Shown piece after piece: positions 1 through 5,570 of a stretch of 5,570 nucleotides of DNA (position 1 is the stretch's first letter; every line of letters begins with the position of its first letter). The stretch spans positions 1 through 5,570 of the forward strand of contig CALDGT010000121.1 of NCBI GenBank assembly GCA_937942935.1, given 5' to 3'. The position numbers and the translations under genes were made by a program. The notes below the pieces were generated by a model, which did no database searches, had not been told where the DNA came from, and saw nothing but the letters and a program-made list of their open reading frames with translations. This stretch comes from an uncultured Chloroflexota bacterium (GTDB taxonomy: Bacteria > Chloroflexota > Anaerolineae > Aggregatilineales > Phototrophicaceae).

Positions 1-759
1 ACGTCGCACATATAACGCATCCGCATTTTGAATCGGGATTTGAATCGGAGCGCGTCCATTTACAATCCCCACAATGAATCGCAATCCTGCTTCTGAACAG
101 GCTTTGATGACTTCTGGTGTGACGGTATCGGTTTCTATATCATAGCCACTACCATACGGTGTGACTAATGCACGCACAGGCACGCCAATTTTTTCGCTGA
201 TGAACCCCGCCGAAGTGATAATCTCGGCTTCATAATCTGTCCATGTCATCTCATGCCTGCCCAAAACTGAATGATAGGCGGTATGCGTTTCAAATGCGAT
301 TCCTTGCTCTGTCCAACTTCTAAATTCTGCCCATAAATCATCATCTTGTGCCAAATCGGGGCGGGTGATGTGTGCGAATGAACCTTTGATATTGCGCTCT
401 ACCAATGCGTCTTTCATCGCGCCAAAATATTCCAATATGGTCGGGTTTTGTCCCTGAACGGCGGTCAAATCATCAATGGTGATGAGGATGGGCTTTTCTG
501 GCAGGGTTTCTGAACCGAGCAATGCGCGTTCAAAATCAGCGTAATGGATGCCTGTATAGCCATTTTCGAGCAGATAATCCAAAATATCGGGCAAAATCCA
601 GCGATGCCGACTGTGGAGCATAAGTGAGGGGGGAATAGGGATATGACTAGGGAGTGCCGATTCATTATCATAGGTGGTATAAGCGAAGGCATTACCTGCG
701 CTGAACATAATGCCACTGGTGGCGATGAGGCGTAAAAAATCGCGTCTGGTGAGGGTCAT
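1..759 (-). CDS. Polysaccharide deacetylase-like (NodB/CE4) protein with Tat signal, C-terminus cut off
   Basis: Probable exported carbohydrate esterase of the NodB-homology (CE4) type, a family that removes N-acetyl or other acyl groups from cell-wall or exopolysaccharide sugars using a divalent metal. 253 residues are visible and the reading frame stays open to the window edge, so the C-terminus is missing. The N-terminus is a twin-arginine signal (TRRDFLRL, residues 4-11), then a hydrophobic stretch and a likely cleavage site after AFA (residue 26), so the protein should be exported folded. NodB motif 1 is TIDDL (94-98), with the catalytic/metal aspartates D96 and D97. Motif 2 is HTAYH (metal ligands H159, H163). 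Motif 3 is TPYG (200-203). Upstream, LHSRHRW and a D-Y-L-x-E-N-G-Y stretch (48-68) match the usual pre-motif region. Leu98 replaces the usual Gly of TFDDG. The ATG at 759 is preceded by AGGA about 10 nt away and by a second one very close. It lies downstream of the M29 peptidase gene on the same strand. The substrate cannot be deduced. Confidence 0.85.
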   Translation of the reverse strand, partial: MTLTRRDFLRLIATSGIMFSAGNAFAYTTYDNESALPSHIPIPPSLMLHSRHRWILPDILDYLLENGYTGIHYADFERALLGSETLPEKPILITIDDLTAVQGQNPTILEYFGAMKDALVERNIKGSFAHITRPDLAQDDDLWAEFRSWTEQGIAFETHTAYHSVLGRHEMTWTDYEAEIITSAGFISEKIGVPVRALVTPYGSGYDIETDTVTPEVIKACSEAGLRFIVGIVNGRAPIQIPIQNADALYVRR

Positions 760-784
760 ATCCTGAATATCCTAGATTCGCTTG

Positions 785-815
785 TGTGAGGGGCATGATA
801 GGTCATGCCCCTACA
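785..815. repeat. Intergenic inverted repeat/hairpin after the aminopeptidase gene
   Basis: A perfect 10-bp inverted repeat (789-798 AGGGGCATGA with 803-812 TCATGCCCCT) encloses a 4-nt loop. Three further pairs (785-787 with 813-815) form if G788 is bulged. On the minus strand it starts 3 nt after the aminopeptidase stop codon, where a transcript terminator or 3'-stabilising hairpin would sit. No T-tract follows on either strand, so a classical intrinsic terminator is not supported. It lies only about 25 nt before the downstream deacetylase start and might attenuate transcription between the two genes. It could also be a dispersed palindromic (REP-like) element. Confidence 0.6.
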
Positions 816-818
816 TGG

Positions 819-1922
819 TTATACCACGAATTGCCCATTTTTGTAGAATAAATCACCATCTACATGAATTTCGCTGTCATTTCGCATATCGCAAATCATA
901 TCCCAGTGAACCGCACTCTGATTCACGCCGCCGCTTTCGGGATAGCTTTGACCAATTGCCATGTGAATTGTCCCGCCGATTTTTTCATCAAACAAGATAT
1001 TGCCTGTGAATTTATTGATGCCAAAATTTGTACCGATGGCAAACTCGCCTAAATAGCGTGAGCCTTCATCCGTATTCAGTTGGGCTTGGAGCAAATCATC
1101 ATTGGTTTCGGCTTTGGCTTTGACCACTTTGCCTTCGCTAAATTCGAGTTCGATGCCACTCACGGCACGCCCACCAACAATAGAAGGGTAGCTAAAGCGC
1201 ACCCACCCATTAACCGAATTTTCTACGGGACCCGTAAAAATTTCGCCATCGGGCATATTTTTTGTGCCATCGGCATTGATGAATGTGCGTCCTGCGACAC
1301 TGAGCGAAATATCAATATTTGCGCCCTTGAGGGTGACACTCTTTTTACCCTTGAGCCAATTAATTTTTTCTTGTTGCATTGCCGCCATTTTGCGCCATTC
1401 AGCCACGGGGTCGGCTAGGTTGGCATATGTGGCGTTATAGACAAAATCTTGATATTCTTCGAGACTCATGTTGGCTTCTTGGGCAAAGGCTTCGGTGGGA
1501 TATTGGGAGAGTACCCATTTATATTCACCTGCCGCTGTCCGCCTCATCGTATTTTGGAAGAGTGGCATCCGCGTTTTTTGCGAAATTTGCATCCGTTTAG
1601 AATCAATGCCTGTCATGGCGCGGGTATTATTGCTCGATAAAAAGGTTATCATCACATCGCCTTTTTCTGAGAATAATTGCAAGTTGGGGTCTAACCATGA
1701 GAGTTGGTCTTCGCTGGCTTCGCGCAAAAAGGTGCGTGTCATCGCTTCATCGCCAATGACAAGTGTTGGATTGCCACCTGCTTTTAACACGGCTTCGTAG
1801 GTTGCGCGGAGCGCGGGCAGGGCAGAGGCATCACCCCGAATGGCAACCCATTCCCCTTTTTTGACCGCCACAGAATAATTTACCAAAACATCTGCTAATT
1901 TTTTTAAGCGTGCGTCAGTCAT
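819..1922 (-). CDS. M29-family metallo-aminopeptidase (aminopeptidase T/AmpS/PepS type)
   Basis: Cytoplasmic metallo-aminopeptidase of peptidase family M29, which removes N-terminal residues from peptides using a two-metal centre and acts in peptide turnover. At 367 residues it is slightly shorter than the ~410 usual for the family, but has both ends. The N-terminus RLKKLADVLVNYSVAVKKGE is the typical family opening. The expected metal ligands and catalytic residues appear in order: E227 (DGEIFTGP), E293 (LGEFAIGTN), H320 and Y327 (TIHMAIGQSYP), H339 and D341 (VHWDM). The 66-residue spacing between the two glutamates agrees with what I recall for the Thermus enzyme. No signal peptide is visible. 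The start is supported by AAGGA (minus strand, 1930-1934) 7 nt upstream and by a TATAAT-containing promoter. It heads the leftward unit and is divergent from the hydrolase/two-component operon. Family assignment is firm; substrate preference is not visible. Confidence 0.93.
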   Translation of the reverse strand: MTDARLKKLADVLVNYSVAVKKGEWVAIRGDASALPALRATYEAVLKAGGNPTLVIGDEAMTRTFLREASEDQLSWLDPNLQLFSEKGDVMITFLSSNNTRAMTGIDSKRMQISQKTRMPLFQNTMRRTAAGEYKWVLSQYPTEAFAQEANMSLEEYQDFVYNATYANLADPVAEWRKMAAMQQEKINWLKGKKSVTLKGANIDISLSVAGRTFINADGTKNMPDGEIFTGPVENSVNGWVRFSYPSIVGGRAVSGIELEFSEGKVVKAKAETNDDLLQAQLNTDEGSRYLGEFAIGTNFGINKFTGNILFDEKIGGTIHMAIGQSYPESGGVNQSAVHWDMICDMRNDSEIHVDGDLFYKNGQFVV

Positions 1923-1959
1923 CGAAAAATCCTTTGTCTATTGAAAAAATTTTGAATGG

Positions 1960-1987
1960 ATTATAACGGGTATTTTTATATCAGCAA
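1960..1987 (-). promoter_or_regulatory. Sigma70-type promoter for the M29 aminopeptidase gene
   Basis: Reading the minus strand, a perfect TATAAT -10 box (1960-1965) is preceded by a 16-bp spacer and TTGCTG (1982-1987) as a partial -35 box (TTG conserved, 3 of 6 to consensus). The spacer is AT-rich. Transcription would start around 1953, giving a short leader of about 30 nt that contains the AAGGA ribosome binding site (1930-1934). Position, orientation and the perfect -10 make this the best promoter in the window; the start point is inferred. Confidence 0.55.
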
Positions 1988-1999
1988 AGGATGAACTGT

Positions 2000-2020
2000 A
2001 TCTCATCAAATTGTTGAGAT
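2000..2020. promoter_or_regulatory. 21-bp near-perfect palindrome, candidate operator
   Basis: Dyad symmetry centred on A2010: ATCTCA (2000-2005) pairs with TGAGAT (2015-2020), and CAA (2007-2009) with TTG (2011-2013), with a single T/T mismatch at 2006/2014. Nine of ten position pairs are symmetric in an AT-rich 169-bp divergent intergenic region. It lies just upstream of the leftward -35 (1982-1987) and about 40 bp upstream of the candidate rightward -10 (2062-2067), so one bound protein could affect both directions. An obvious candidate ligand is the LuxR-type regulator encoded at 4842-5480, but nothing in the sequence proves that. No U-tract follows, so a terminator is unlikely. Confidence 0.45.
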
Positions 2021-2061
2021 GATTTCATTAACCTGCTCAAATAGGCACGATTCAGATGCGA

Positions 2062-2067
2062 TATACT
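2062..2067 (+). promoter_or_regulatory. Candidate -10 box of the hydrolase/two-component operon
   Basis: TATACT matches the sigma70 -10 consensus at five of six positions and lies 24 nt before the hydrolase ATG. I found no good -35 hexamer 16-19 bp upstream (the region reads AAATAG or CAAATA). The promoter would therefore be weak on its own and may need an activator, for example one bound at the palindrome at 2000-2020. If it is used, the leader is very short, about 18 nt, with the ribosome binding site AAAGGA (2078-2083) directly inside it. Confidence 0.3.
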
Positions 2068-2091
2068 GATTAAGACGAAAGGAAAATCTGT

Positions 2092-3495
2092 ATGTTCAAA
2101 TTACTAATCGCTATTTGTATGCTCGTATTCACCTTGCCGATTTTGGCACAAGAAGCAGATACCGCTATTTATGACGACCCACTTTTTAGCCTGCCCATCC
2201 CACAAGGATGGACAGATGAAAGCACCGATGGATTGGCGCATTTTATCAATCCAGAAGGTACAGCCCATTTATATGCTTTTGCTATTGAAGGTGGTACATC
2301 CCAAGATTTACCTGTTTATATTATTCCCGATTTTGAATTATCTCCAATTCAATCGAATCCTGTGCCGTTGGGGATGCTCACATGGACACAAGATGTTTAC
2401 CTACTAGATTCTGGTGAAATTTTAGCCTTTGTCTATTATACCGATGAGGCAGGGGTAATTTATACACTAGGGATACAAGGCACACAATCCTCGTTAGGCA
2501 CGATTACAACCGTCTTGAACGAATTATTGCTCGGTTTTGTGATTAAGTCGGTAGATACATCTATTCCGCCCGCACCGTATGATGACCCAACTGCTTATAC
2601 AGAACAAGATGTCACTGTCACCACTGGGCGTTGGGAATTGGGTGGCACATTACTCATGCCAAACAGTGATGATTTAGTCCCCGCAGTCGTGATTGTGCAT
2701 GGGTCTGGTCCTAGTGACCGTGATGGCACAGTGAGTATTGTCAATAAGCCATATCGAGATTTAGCACAAGGGTTAGCATCGAATGGGATTGCGGTTTTGC
2801 GCTACGATAAACGGACATTCATTTATGGTGTAGATAGTGCCGATGATTTTGTCACCTCTACAGTGAATGATGAAACCATTGATGATGCCTTGAGCGCAAT
2901 CGCATTATTGCGTACTATGCCAGAAATTGACCCCAATCGCATTTATGTTGTGGGGCATAGCATGGGCGGGATGCTCGCGCCAGAAATCGCTCGGCGTGAT
3001 GGTCAGGTTGCGGGAATTATTATCATGGCGGGGAATAGTCGCTCGTTGATTGATGTGGGTTTGGAGCAAATGGATTATTTGCAAGCCTTGCCGATTAATG
3101 CCTCTGCCGATGCCCAAGCGACTATTGAGCAAATGCGTGCAGATTTATTGGCAATCAAAGAACTCACGCCCGATTCAGACCTGACGCAACCCTTATTTGG
3201 GGCATACCCAACTTATTGGCTCGATATGATGGCGTATGACCAAGTGGCAACCGCGCAAAATTTGAATATTCACATGCTTATTTTGCAAGGGGAACGAGAT
3301 TATCAGGTGACAATGGACGATTTTGCCCTGTGGCAATCATCCCTCAATCCCAGTTATGCGACCTTTATTAGCTATCCTGCGCTTAATCATCTCTTTTTGG
3401 CTGGGGAAGGTGTGAGTACACCCTCAGAATATGCTATCCAGAGCCATATTCCCCAAGAAGTGATAGATGATATTGTGGCATGGTTTCAGGGGTAG
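2092..3495 (+). CDS. Secreted two-domain alpha/beta hydrolase (esterase/peptidase-like)
   Basis: Exported serine hydrolase of the alpha/beta-hydrolase fold, 467 residues; the substrate is unknown (ester or peptide). Residues 1-19 are a Sec signal peptide (MFKLL, hydrophobic core, cleavage after ILA). Because no lipobox cysteine follows, the protein is probably released or periplasm/wall-side. Residues ~25-155 form a separate N-terminal domain (FSLPIPQGWTDE...) that I do not recognise. The hydrolase domain spans ~170-467: HGSGPSDRDG (203-212) gives the oxyanion-hole strand, GHSMGG (288-293) holds nucleophile S290, D403 in GERDYQVT is the likely acid and H433 in ALNHLF the catalytic histidine. 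A lid-like insertion lies between ~320 and ~385. All triad residues are present, so the enzyme should be active. The ATG is preceded by AAAGGA at 8 nt. It is the first gene of the unit and its TAG lies directly against the histidine kinase start, implying co-transcription and translational coupling. Confidence 0.9.
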   Translation: MFKLLIAICMLVFTLPILAQEADTAIYDDPLFSLPIPQGWTDESTDGLAHFINPEGTAHLYAFAIEGGTSQDLPVYIIPDFELSPIQSNPVPLGMLTWTQDVYLLDSGEILAFVYYTDEAGVIYTLGIQGTQSSLGTITTVLNELLLGFVIKSVDTSIPPAPYDDPTAYTEQDVTVTTGRWELGGTLLMPNSDDLVPAVVIVHGSGPSDRDGTVSIVNKPYRDLAQGLASNGIAVLRYDKRTFIYGVDSADDFVTSTVNDETIDDALSAIALLRTMPEIDPNRIYVVGHSMGGMLAPEIARRDGQVAGIIIMAGNSRSLIDVGLEQMDYLQALPINASADAQATIEQMRADLLAIKELTPDSDLTQPLFGAYPTYWLDMMAYDQVATAQNLNIHMLILQGERDYQVTMDDFALWQSSLNPSYATFISYPALNHLFLAGEGVSTPSEYAIQSHIPQEVIDDIVAWFQG

Positions 3496-3498
3496 GTG

Positions 3499-4845
3499 AT
3501 GTTCAAATCAATCGCACAAAGATTGATAGTGAATAGTGTGGTGGTGGCGCTTGTCACCACCTTTTTTGGCATAGGCGTTGTGATTGTCCTCAGTGGAATG
3601 AATAATTTGTTTGCTTATGGTGATAAGACAATTGCCATGTTTGGGATAGTCCCCGCTTTGTTTGAGTTCGCACCCGAAGAACGGGCATTACTCAATATGC
3701 CGACTGGGTTTACGTTGGTGGTAGATACTGATGAGCGTATTTTTTATGTAGATAACTATCCCGATTGTGTTGTGGGGATGTTATTATCCGATTGCGCCCC
3801 GCAATTTGCCTCCTATACAACAAGCCAACAACTAGAACAAGATGGACAAACATTACTTATTCTACCCACCACGATAGGCTATCGGCTCATTTCTATGCGC
3901 GAAACATTTTCGGTGTGGGTGTATGGTGTATCATTTCTCATCCCTGCTTTATGCCTAACCATGATGGCGATTCCTGTTGCCATTATCATCGCAAGGCTCA
4001 CCACGCGCCGATTAGCGACCCGCTTACAAAATGTTATCTTTACCAGCAAGCGCCTTGCCAATGGTGATTTTGAGGCACGAGTGCTAGACCCATATCCCGA
4101 TGATATTGGGCAAATTGGGCAACAACTCAATAGTATGGCAGATATTTTGGCACAAAATATTCACTTATTACGTGACCTCGCCCAAACCAATACCCGCCTG
4201 ATGAGCGATGCAGAAGAACATGCCATTCAGCTAGAACGGGTTCGGCTTTCACGCGAATTGCATGACGACATTGCCCAAAAATTATTTAGCCTATCTGCCC
4301 ATAGTGCCATATTGCCACAACTCATACAACAAGATTCACAAGCAGGTATCAAACAGGCGCAATATATTGCTCAATTATCGGAACAAGCGAATTTAGATTT
4401 ACGCGCTTTATTGATGAATTTGCGCCCACCTCAGATGATTCAGCGTGGGTTATCGGATGCGCTAGAATCATTGTGTTCAGATTGGCAACGGACAAATCGT
4501 GTCTCTGTGGAGTGTACACTGGTTTTGCAAGGGAAATATATCCCTATTGGGATTCAAGATGTGATTTATCGGATAACTCAAGAAGCATTGAGCAACATCA
4601 CCAAACACGCCCATGCAACATCGGTCATCGTTTCGGTCTTAGAAGGGGCGTACCAATTGACAGTGAGTATTACCGATGATGGGGTAGGTTTTGATATGAC
4701 TAAACCCACTAATGGACATTTTGGGTTGATGAGTATGCGTGAGCGTGCGCGGGCTGTTGGCGGACAGATGACCATAGAGAGTGATAGCGGGCATGGCACA
4801 ACGATAAAGGTGATATTGCCGATTGGAACGGAGGCTGAATCATGA
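3499..4845 (+). CDS. Membrane sensor histidine kinase, NarL/LiaS-type (HAMP, HisKA_3, HATPase)
   Basis: Inner-membrane sensor kinase, 448 residues, that autophosphorylates and passes phosphate to the regulator encoded next. Order: TM1 ~9-33; external domain ~34-138; TM2 ~139-165; HAMP ~166-218 (includes NGDFEARV); HisKA_3 dimerisation domain with phospho-acceptor H255 in SRELHDDIAQKL; HATPase_c with N box QEALSNITKHAHA (N366), G1 box DDGVGFD (393-399) and G2 GHFGLMSMRERA (406-417), then GHGTTIKV. All catalytic motifs are intact. The external domain has a GFTLVVDTDERIFYVDN segment reminiscent of Cache/PAS-like sensors, and two cysteines (C90, C99). GTG at 3496 directly abuts the hydrolase stop, but I prefer ATG 3499 because GGGG (3489-3492) then sits 6 nt away. 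Its 3' end overlaps the regulator gene. I see no LiaF-like gene, so the stimulus cannot be inferred from the usual LiaFSR model. Confidence 0.93.
   Translation: MFKSIAQRLIVNSVVVALVTTFFGIGVVIVLSGMNNLFAYGDKTIAMFGIVPALFEFAPEERALLNMPTGFTLVVDTDERIFYVDNYPDCVVGMLLSDCAPQFASYTTSQQLEQDGQTLLILPTTIGYRLISMRETFSVWVYGVSFLIPALCLTMMAIPVAIIIARLTTRRLATRLQNVIFTSKRLANGDFEARVLDPYPDDIGQIGQQLNSMADILAQNIHLLRDLAQTNTRLMSDAEEHAIQLERVRLSRELHDDIAQKLFSLSAHSAILPQLIQQDSQAGIKQAQYIAQLSEQANLDLRALLMNLRPPQMIQRGLSDALESLCSDWQRTNRVSVECTLVLQGKYIPIGIQDVIYRITQEALSNITKHAHATSVIVSVLEGAYQLTVSITDDGVGFDMTKPTNGHFGLMSMRERARAVGGQMTIESDSGHGTTIKVILPIGTEAES
4830..4834 (+). promoter_or_regulatory. Strong ribosome binding site for the response regulator inside the kinase gene
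   Basis: GGAGG lies 7 nt before the ATG at 4842, within the last codons of the kinase gene. It decides the start of the regulator and, with the ATGA overlap, indicates coupled translation of the two proteins at matched levels. Confidence 0.7.
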
Positions 4846-5480
4846 TTAAAGTATTGATAGTAGATGACCATGCAGTCGTGCGTCAGGGATTGCGCCAATT
4901 GCTTCATGTACAACCCGATATTGAGGTAATCGCAGAAGCCGAAGATGGCAAACAGGCGATTCTGCTCGCGCAATCGCTACATCCAACCGTTATTTTGATG
5001 GATTTGCTCATGCCTGTAATGGATGGCATTGTGGCGACCAAGCAAATTATTGAGATGAACTTGGGGATTTCGATATTGGTGCTAACCTCATCATTGGATG
5101 ACCAATTGGTCAAGCAAGCCCTCCAAGCAGGAGCGCATGGCTATTTACTTAAATCGAGCCGTGTTGCCGATGTGGTTGAGGCGATTAAACGGGTGGCATC
5201 TGGTCAAAGCGCATTAGACCCTGCTGTGGCGCAAGTTCTCATTCATCAAACACGGGCGCAAGACCCACTAGAGGCACTTACAACCCGCGAGCGCGAAGTT
5301 TTTGATTTATTAGCACTTGGGCAATCGAATGACACAATCGCTGAAAAATTATCTATTGGGGAGGTGACTGTGCGGACACATATCGCCAGTTTACTAGATA
5401 AATTACAATTGCGTGATAGGACACAAGTGGTTATTTATGCGCTCAAACGTGGACTCATTCGAGTGGATGATTTACCCTAA
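4842..5480 (+). CDS. NarL/LuxR-family response regulator
   Basis: DNA-binding response regulator, 212 residues, normal for the NarL/FixJ class. The receiver domain (1-~120) has acidic pocket residues D8 and D9 (LIVDDH), phospho-acceptor D54 (ILMDLLMP), switch threonine T82 (VLTSS) and lysine K104 (YLLKSS). A short linker leads to a LuxR-type helix-turn-helix (~146-205): LTTREREVFDLLALGQSNDT, then IAEKLSIGEVTVRTHIASLL with the recognition helix around 176-186. No residue expected for phosphorylation or DNA binding is missing. The ATG overlaps the kinase TGA in an ATGA, so this is the cognate partner of that kinase. It is the last gene of the plus-strand unit and is followed by a hairpin at 5488-5512. 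Targets are unknown; autoregulation through the palindrome at 2000-2020 is possible but unproven. Confidence 0.95.
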   Translation: MIKVLIVDDHAVVRQGLRQLLHVQPDIEVIAEAEDGKQAILLAQSLHPTVILMDLLMPVMDGIVATKQIIEMNLGISILVLTSSLDDQLVKQALQAGAHGYLLKSSRVADVVEAIKRVASGQSALDPAVAQVLIHQTRAQDPLEALTTREREVFDLLALGQSNDTIAEKLSIGEVTVRTHIASLLDKLQLRDRTQVVIYALKRGLIRVDDLP

Positions 5481-5487
5481 ACCCAAA

Positions 5488-5512
5488 TGGCGGATAGGTT
5501 GCCTATCCGCCA
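5488..5512. terminator. Hairpin between convergent genes, probable bidirectional terminator
   Basis: A perfect 11-bp stem (TGGCGGATAGG with CCTATCCGCCA) has a 3-nt TTG loop. It begins 8 nt after the response regulator stop and, on the other strand, lies 12 nt past the stop of the convergent gene. Position and stability argue for transcription termination or 3'-end protection for both genes. The usual T-run is missing on the plus strand (CGAAAAATAAT follows) and is weak on the minus strand (TTTGGGTTT), so an efficient intrinsic terminator is not certain. Confidence 0.55.
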
Positions 5513-5524
5513 CGAAAAATAATA

Positions 5525-5570
5525 TCAGACTAATTCTTTGGCTTTTGCGAGCGCCGCATCGAAATTGACT
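5525..5570 (-). CDS. C-terminal end of an unidentified convergent gene
   Basis: The minus strand reads, in frame into a TGA stop at 5525-5527, the 14 residues VNFDAALAKAKELV. An alanine/lysine-rich helical tail directly before a stop, followed by a hairpin 12 nt on, is what a true gene end looks like. The body of the gene lies beyond the right edge, so family and function cannot be named. It would converge on the two-component operon. Confidence 0.5.
   Translation of the reverse strand, partial: VNFDAALAKAKELV

Noticed and set aside
465..716. Minus-strand 83-codon open frame
   Set aside because: It is in a different frame from the deacetylase gene covering the same bases, which has a Tat signal and NodB motifs. 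The 83-codon product is low-complexity and motif-free.
1080..1800. Plus-strand open frames of 73-112 codons opposite the aminopeptidase gene
   Set aside because: They lie entirely antisense to a gene with intact M29 motifs, have no ribosome binding site that stands out, and their translations show no family features.
2000..2020. Intrinsic terminator at the intergenic palindrome
   Set aside because: The stem is AT-rich, has no T-run, and sits between divergent gene starts where no transcript is expected to end.
3496..3498. GTG as start of the histidine kinase
   Set aside because: It is in frame and adds only one residue, but it directly abuts the upstream stop and leaves only 3 nt from GGGG; ATG 3499 is better spaced. 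GTG is not excluded.
4578..4973. Minus-strand 131-codon open frame across the kinase/regulator junction
   Set aside because: It is antisense to two well-supported genes and has no recognisable domain; a shadow of their codon usage.
1..5570. CRISPR array, tRNA/rRNA genes, insertion sequence or phage genes
   Set aside because: No spaced direct repeats, tRNA-like folds, transposase motifs or terminal inverted repeats were seen; nearly all of the sequence is accounted for by ordinary genes.

Overview
The window looks like chromosomal DNA of a free-living bacterium with moderate-to-low GC. Its proteins (an M29 aminopeptidase, a Tat-exported NodB-type deacetylase, a secreted alpha/beta hydrolase and a LiaSR/NarL-type two-component pair) would fit Chloroflexota (Anaerolineae-like). 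That placement is an impression from protein style and small intergenic hairpins, not a demonstrated assignment. Gene density is high. I see no mobile element, CRISPR array, tRNA or rRNA.

Left part, minus strand: an M29-family metallo-aminopeptidase (819-1922) is followed by a polysaccharide-deacetylase-like protein with a twin-arginine signal (1-759, C-terminus beyond the window). The 59-bp gap between them holds a strong 10-bp hairpin (789-812) just after the aminopeptidase stop, so the second gene is either partly attenuated or read through from the first.

Middle: a 169-bp divergent intergenic region (1923-2091) carries a convincing sigma70-type promoter for the leftward genes (perfect TATAAT), a weaker -10 for the rightward genes, and a near-perfect 21-bp palindrome (2000-2020) that looks like an operator.

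Right part, plus strand: three tightly packed genes form a probable operon. They are a secreted two-domain alpha/beta hydrolase (2092-3495), a membrane sensor histidine kinase of the HisKA_3 class (3499-4845, 3 bp after the hydrolase stop) and a LuxR/NarL-type response regulator (4842-5480, ATGA overlap). The kinase presumably senses an envelope or extracellular signal through a ~105-residue external domain containing two cysteines and phosphorylates the regulator. The fixed linkage to a secreted hydrolase suggests that the enzyme is a functional partner or target of the signalling pair, but this is inference. The operon ends at an 11-bp hairpin (5488-5512) shared with a convergent minus-strand gene, of which only the last 14 codons are visible (5525-5570).

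Nothing here is clearly a new class of system. The best leads are the hydrolase/two-component operon, the operator-like palindrome in the divergent promoter region, and the uncharacterised N-terminal domain of the hydrolase.
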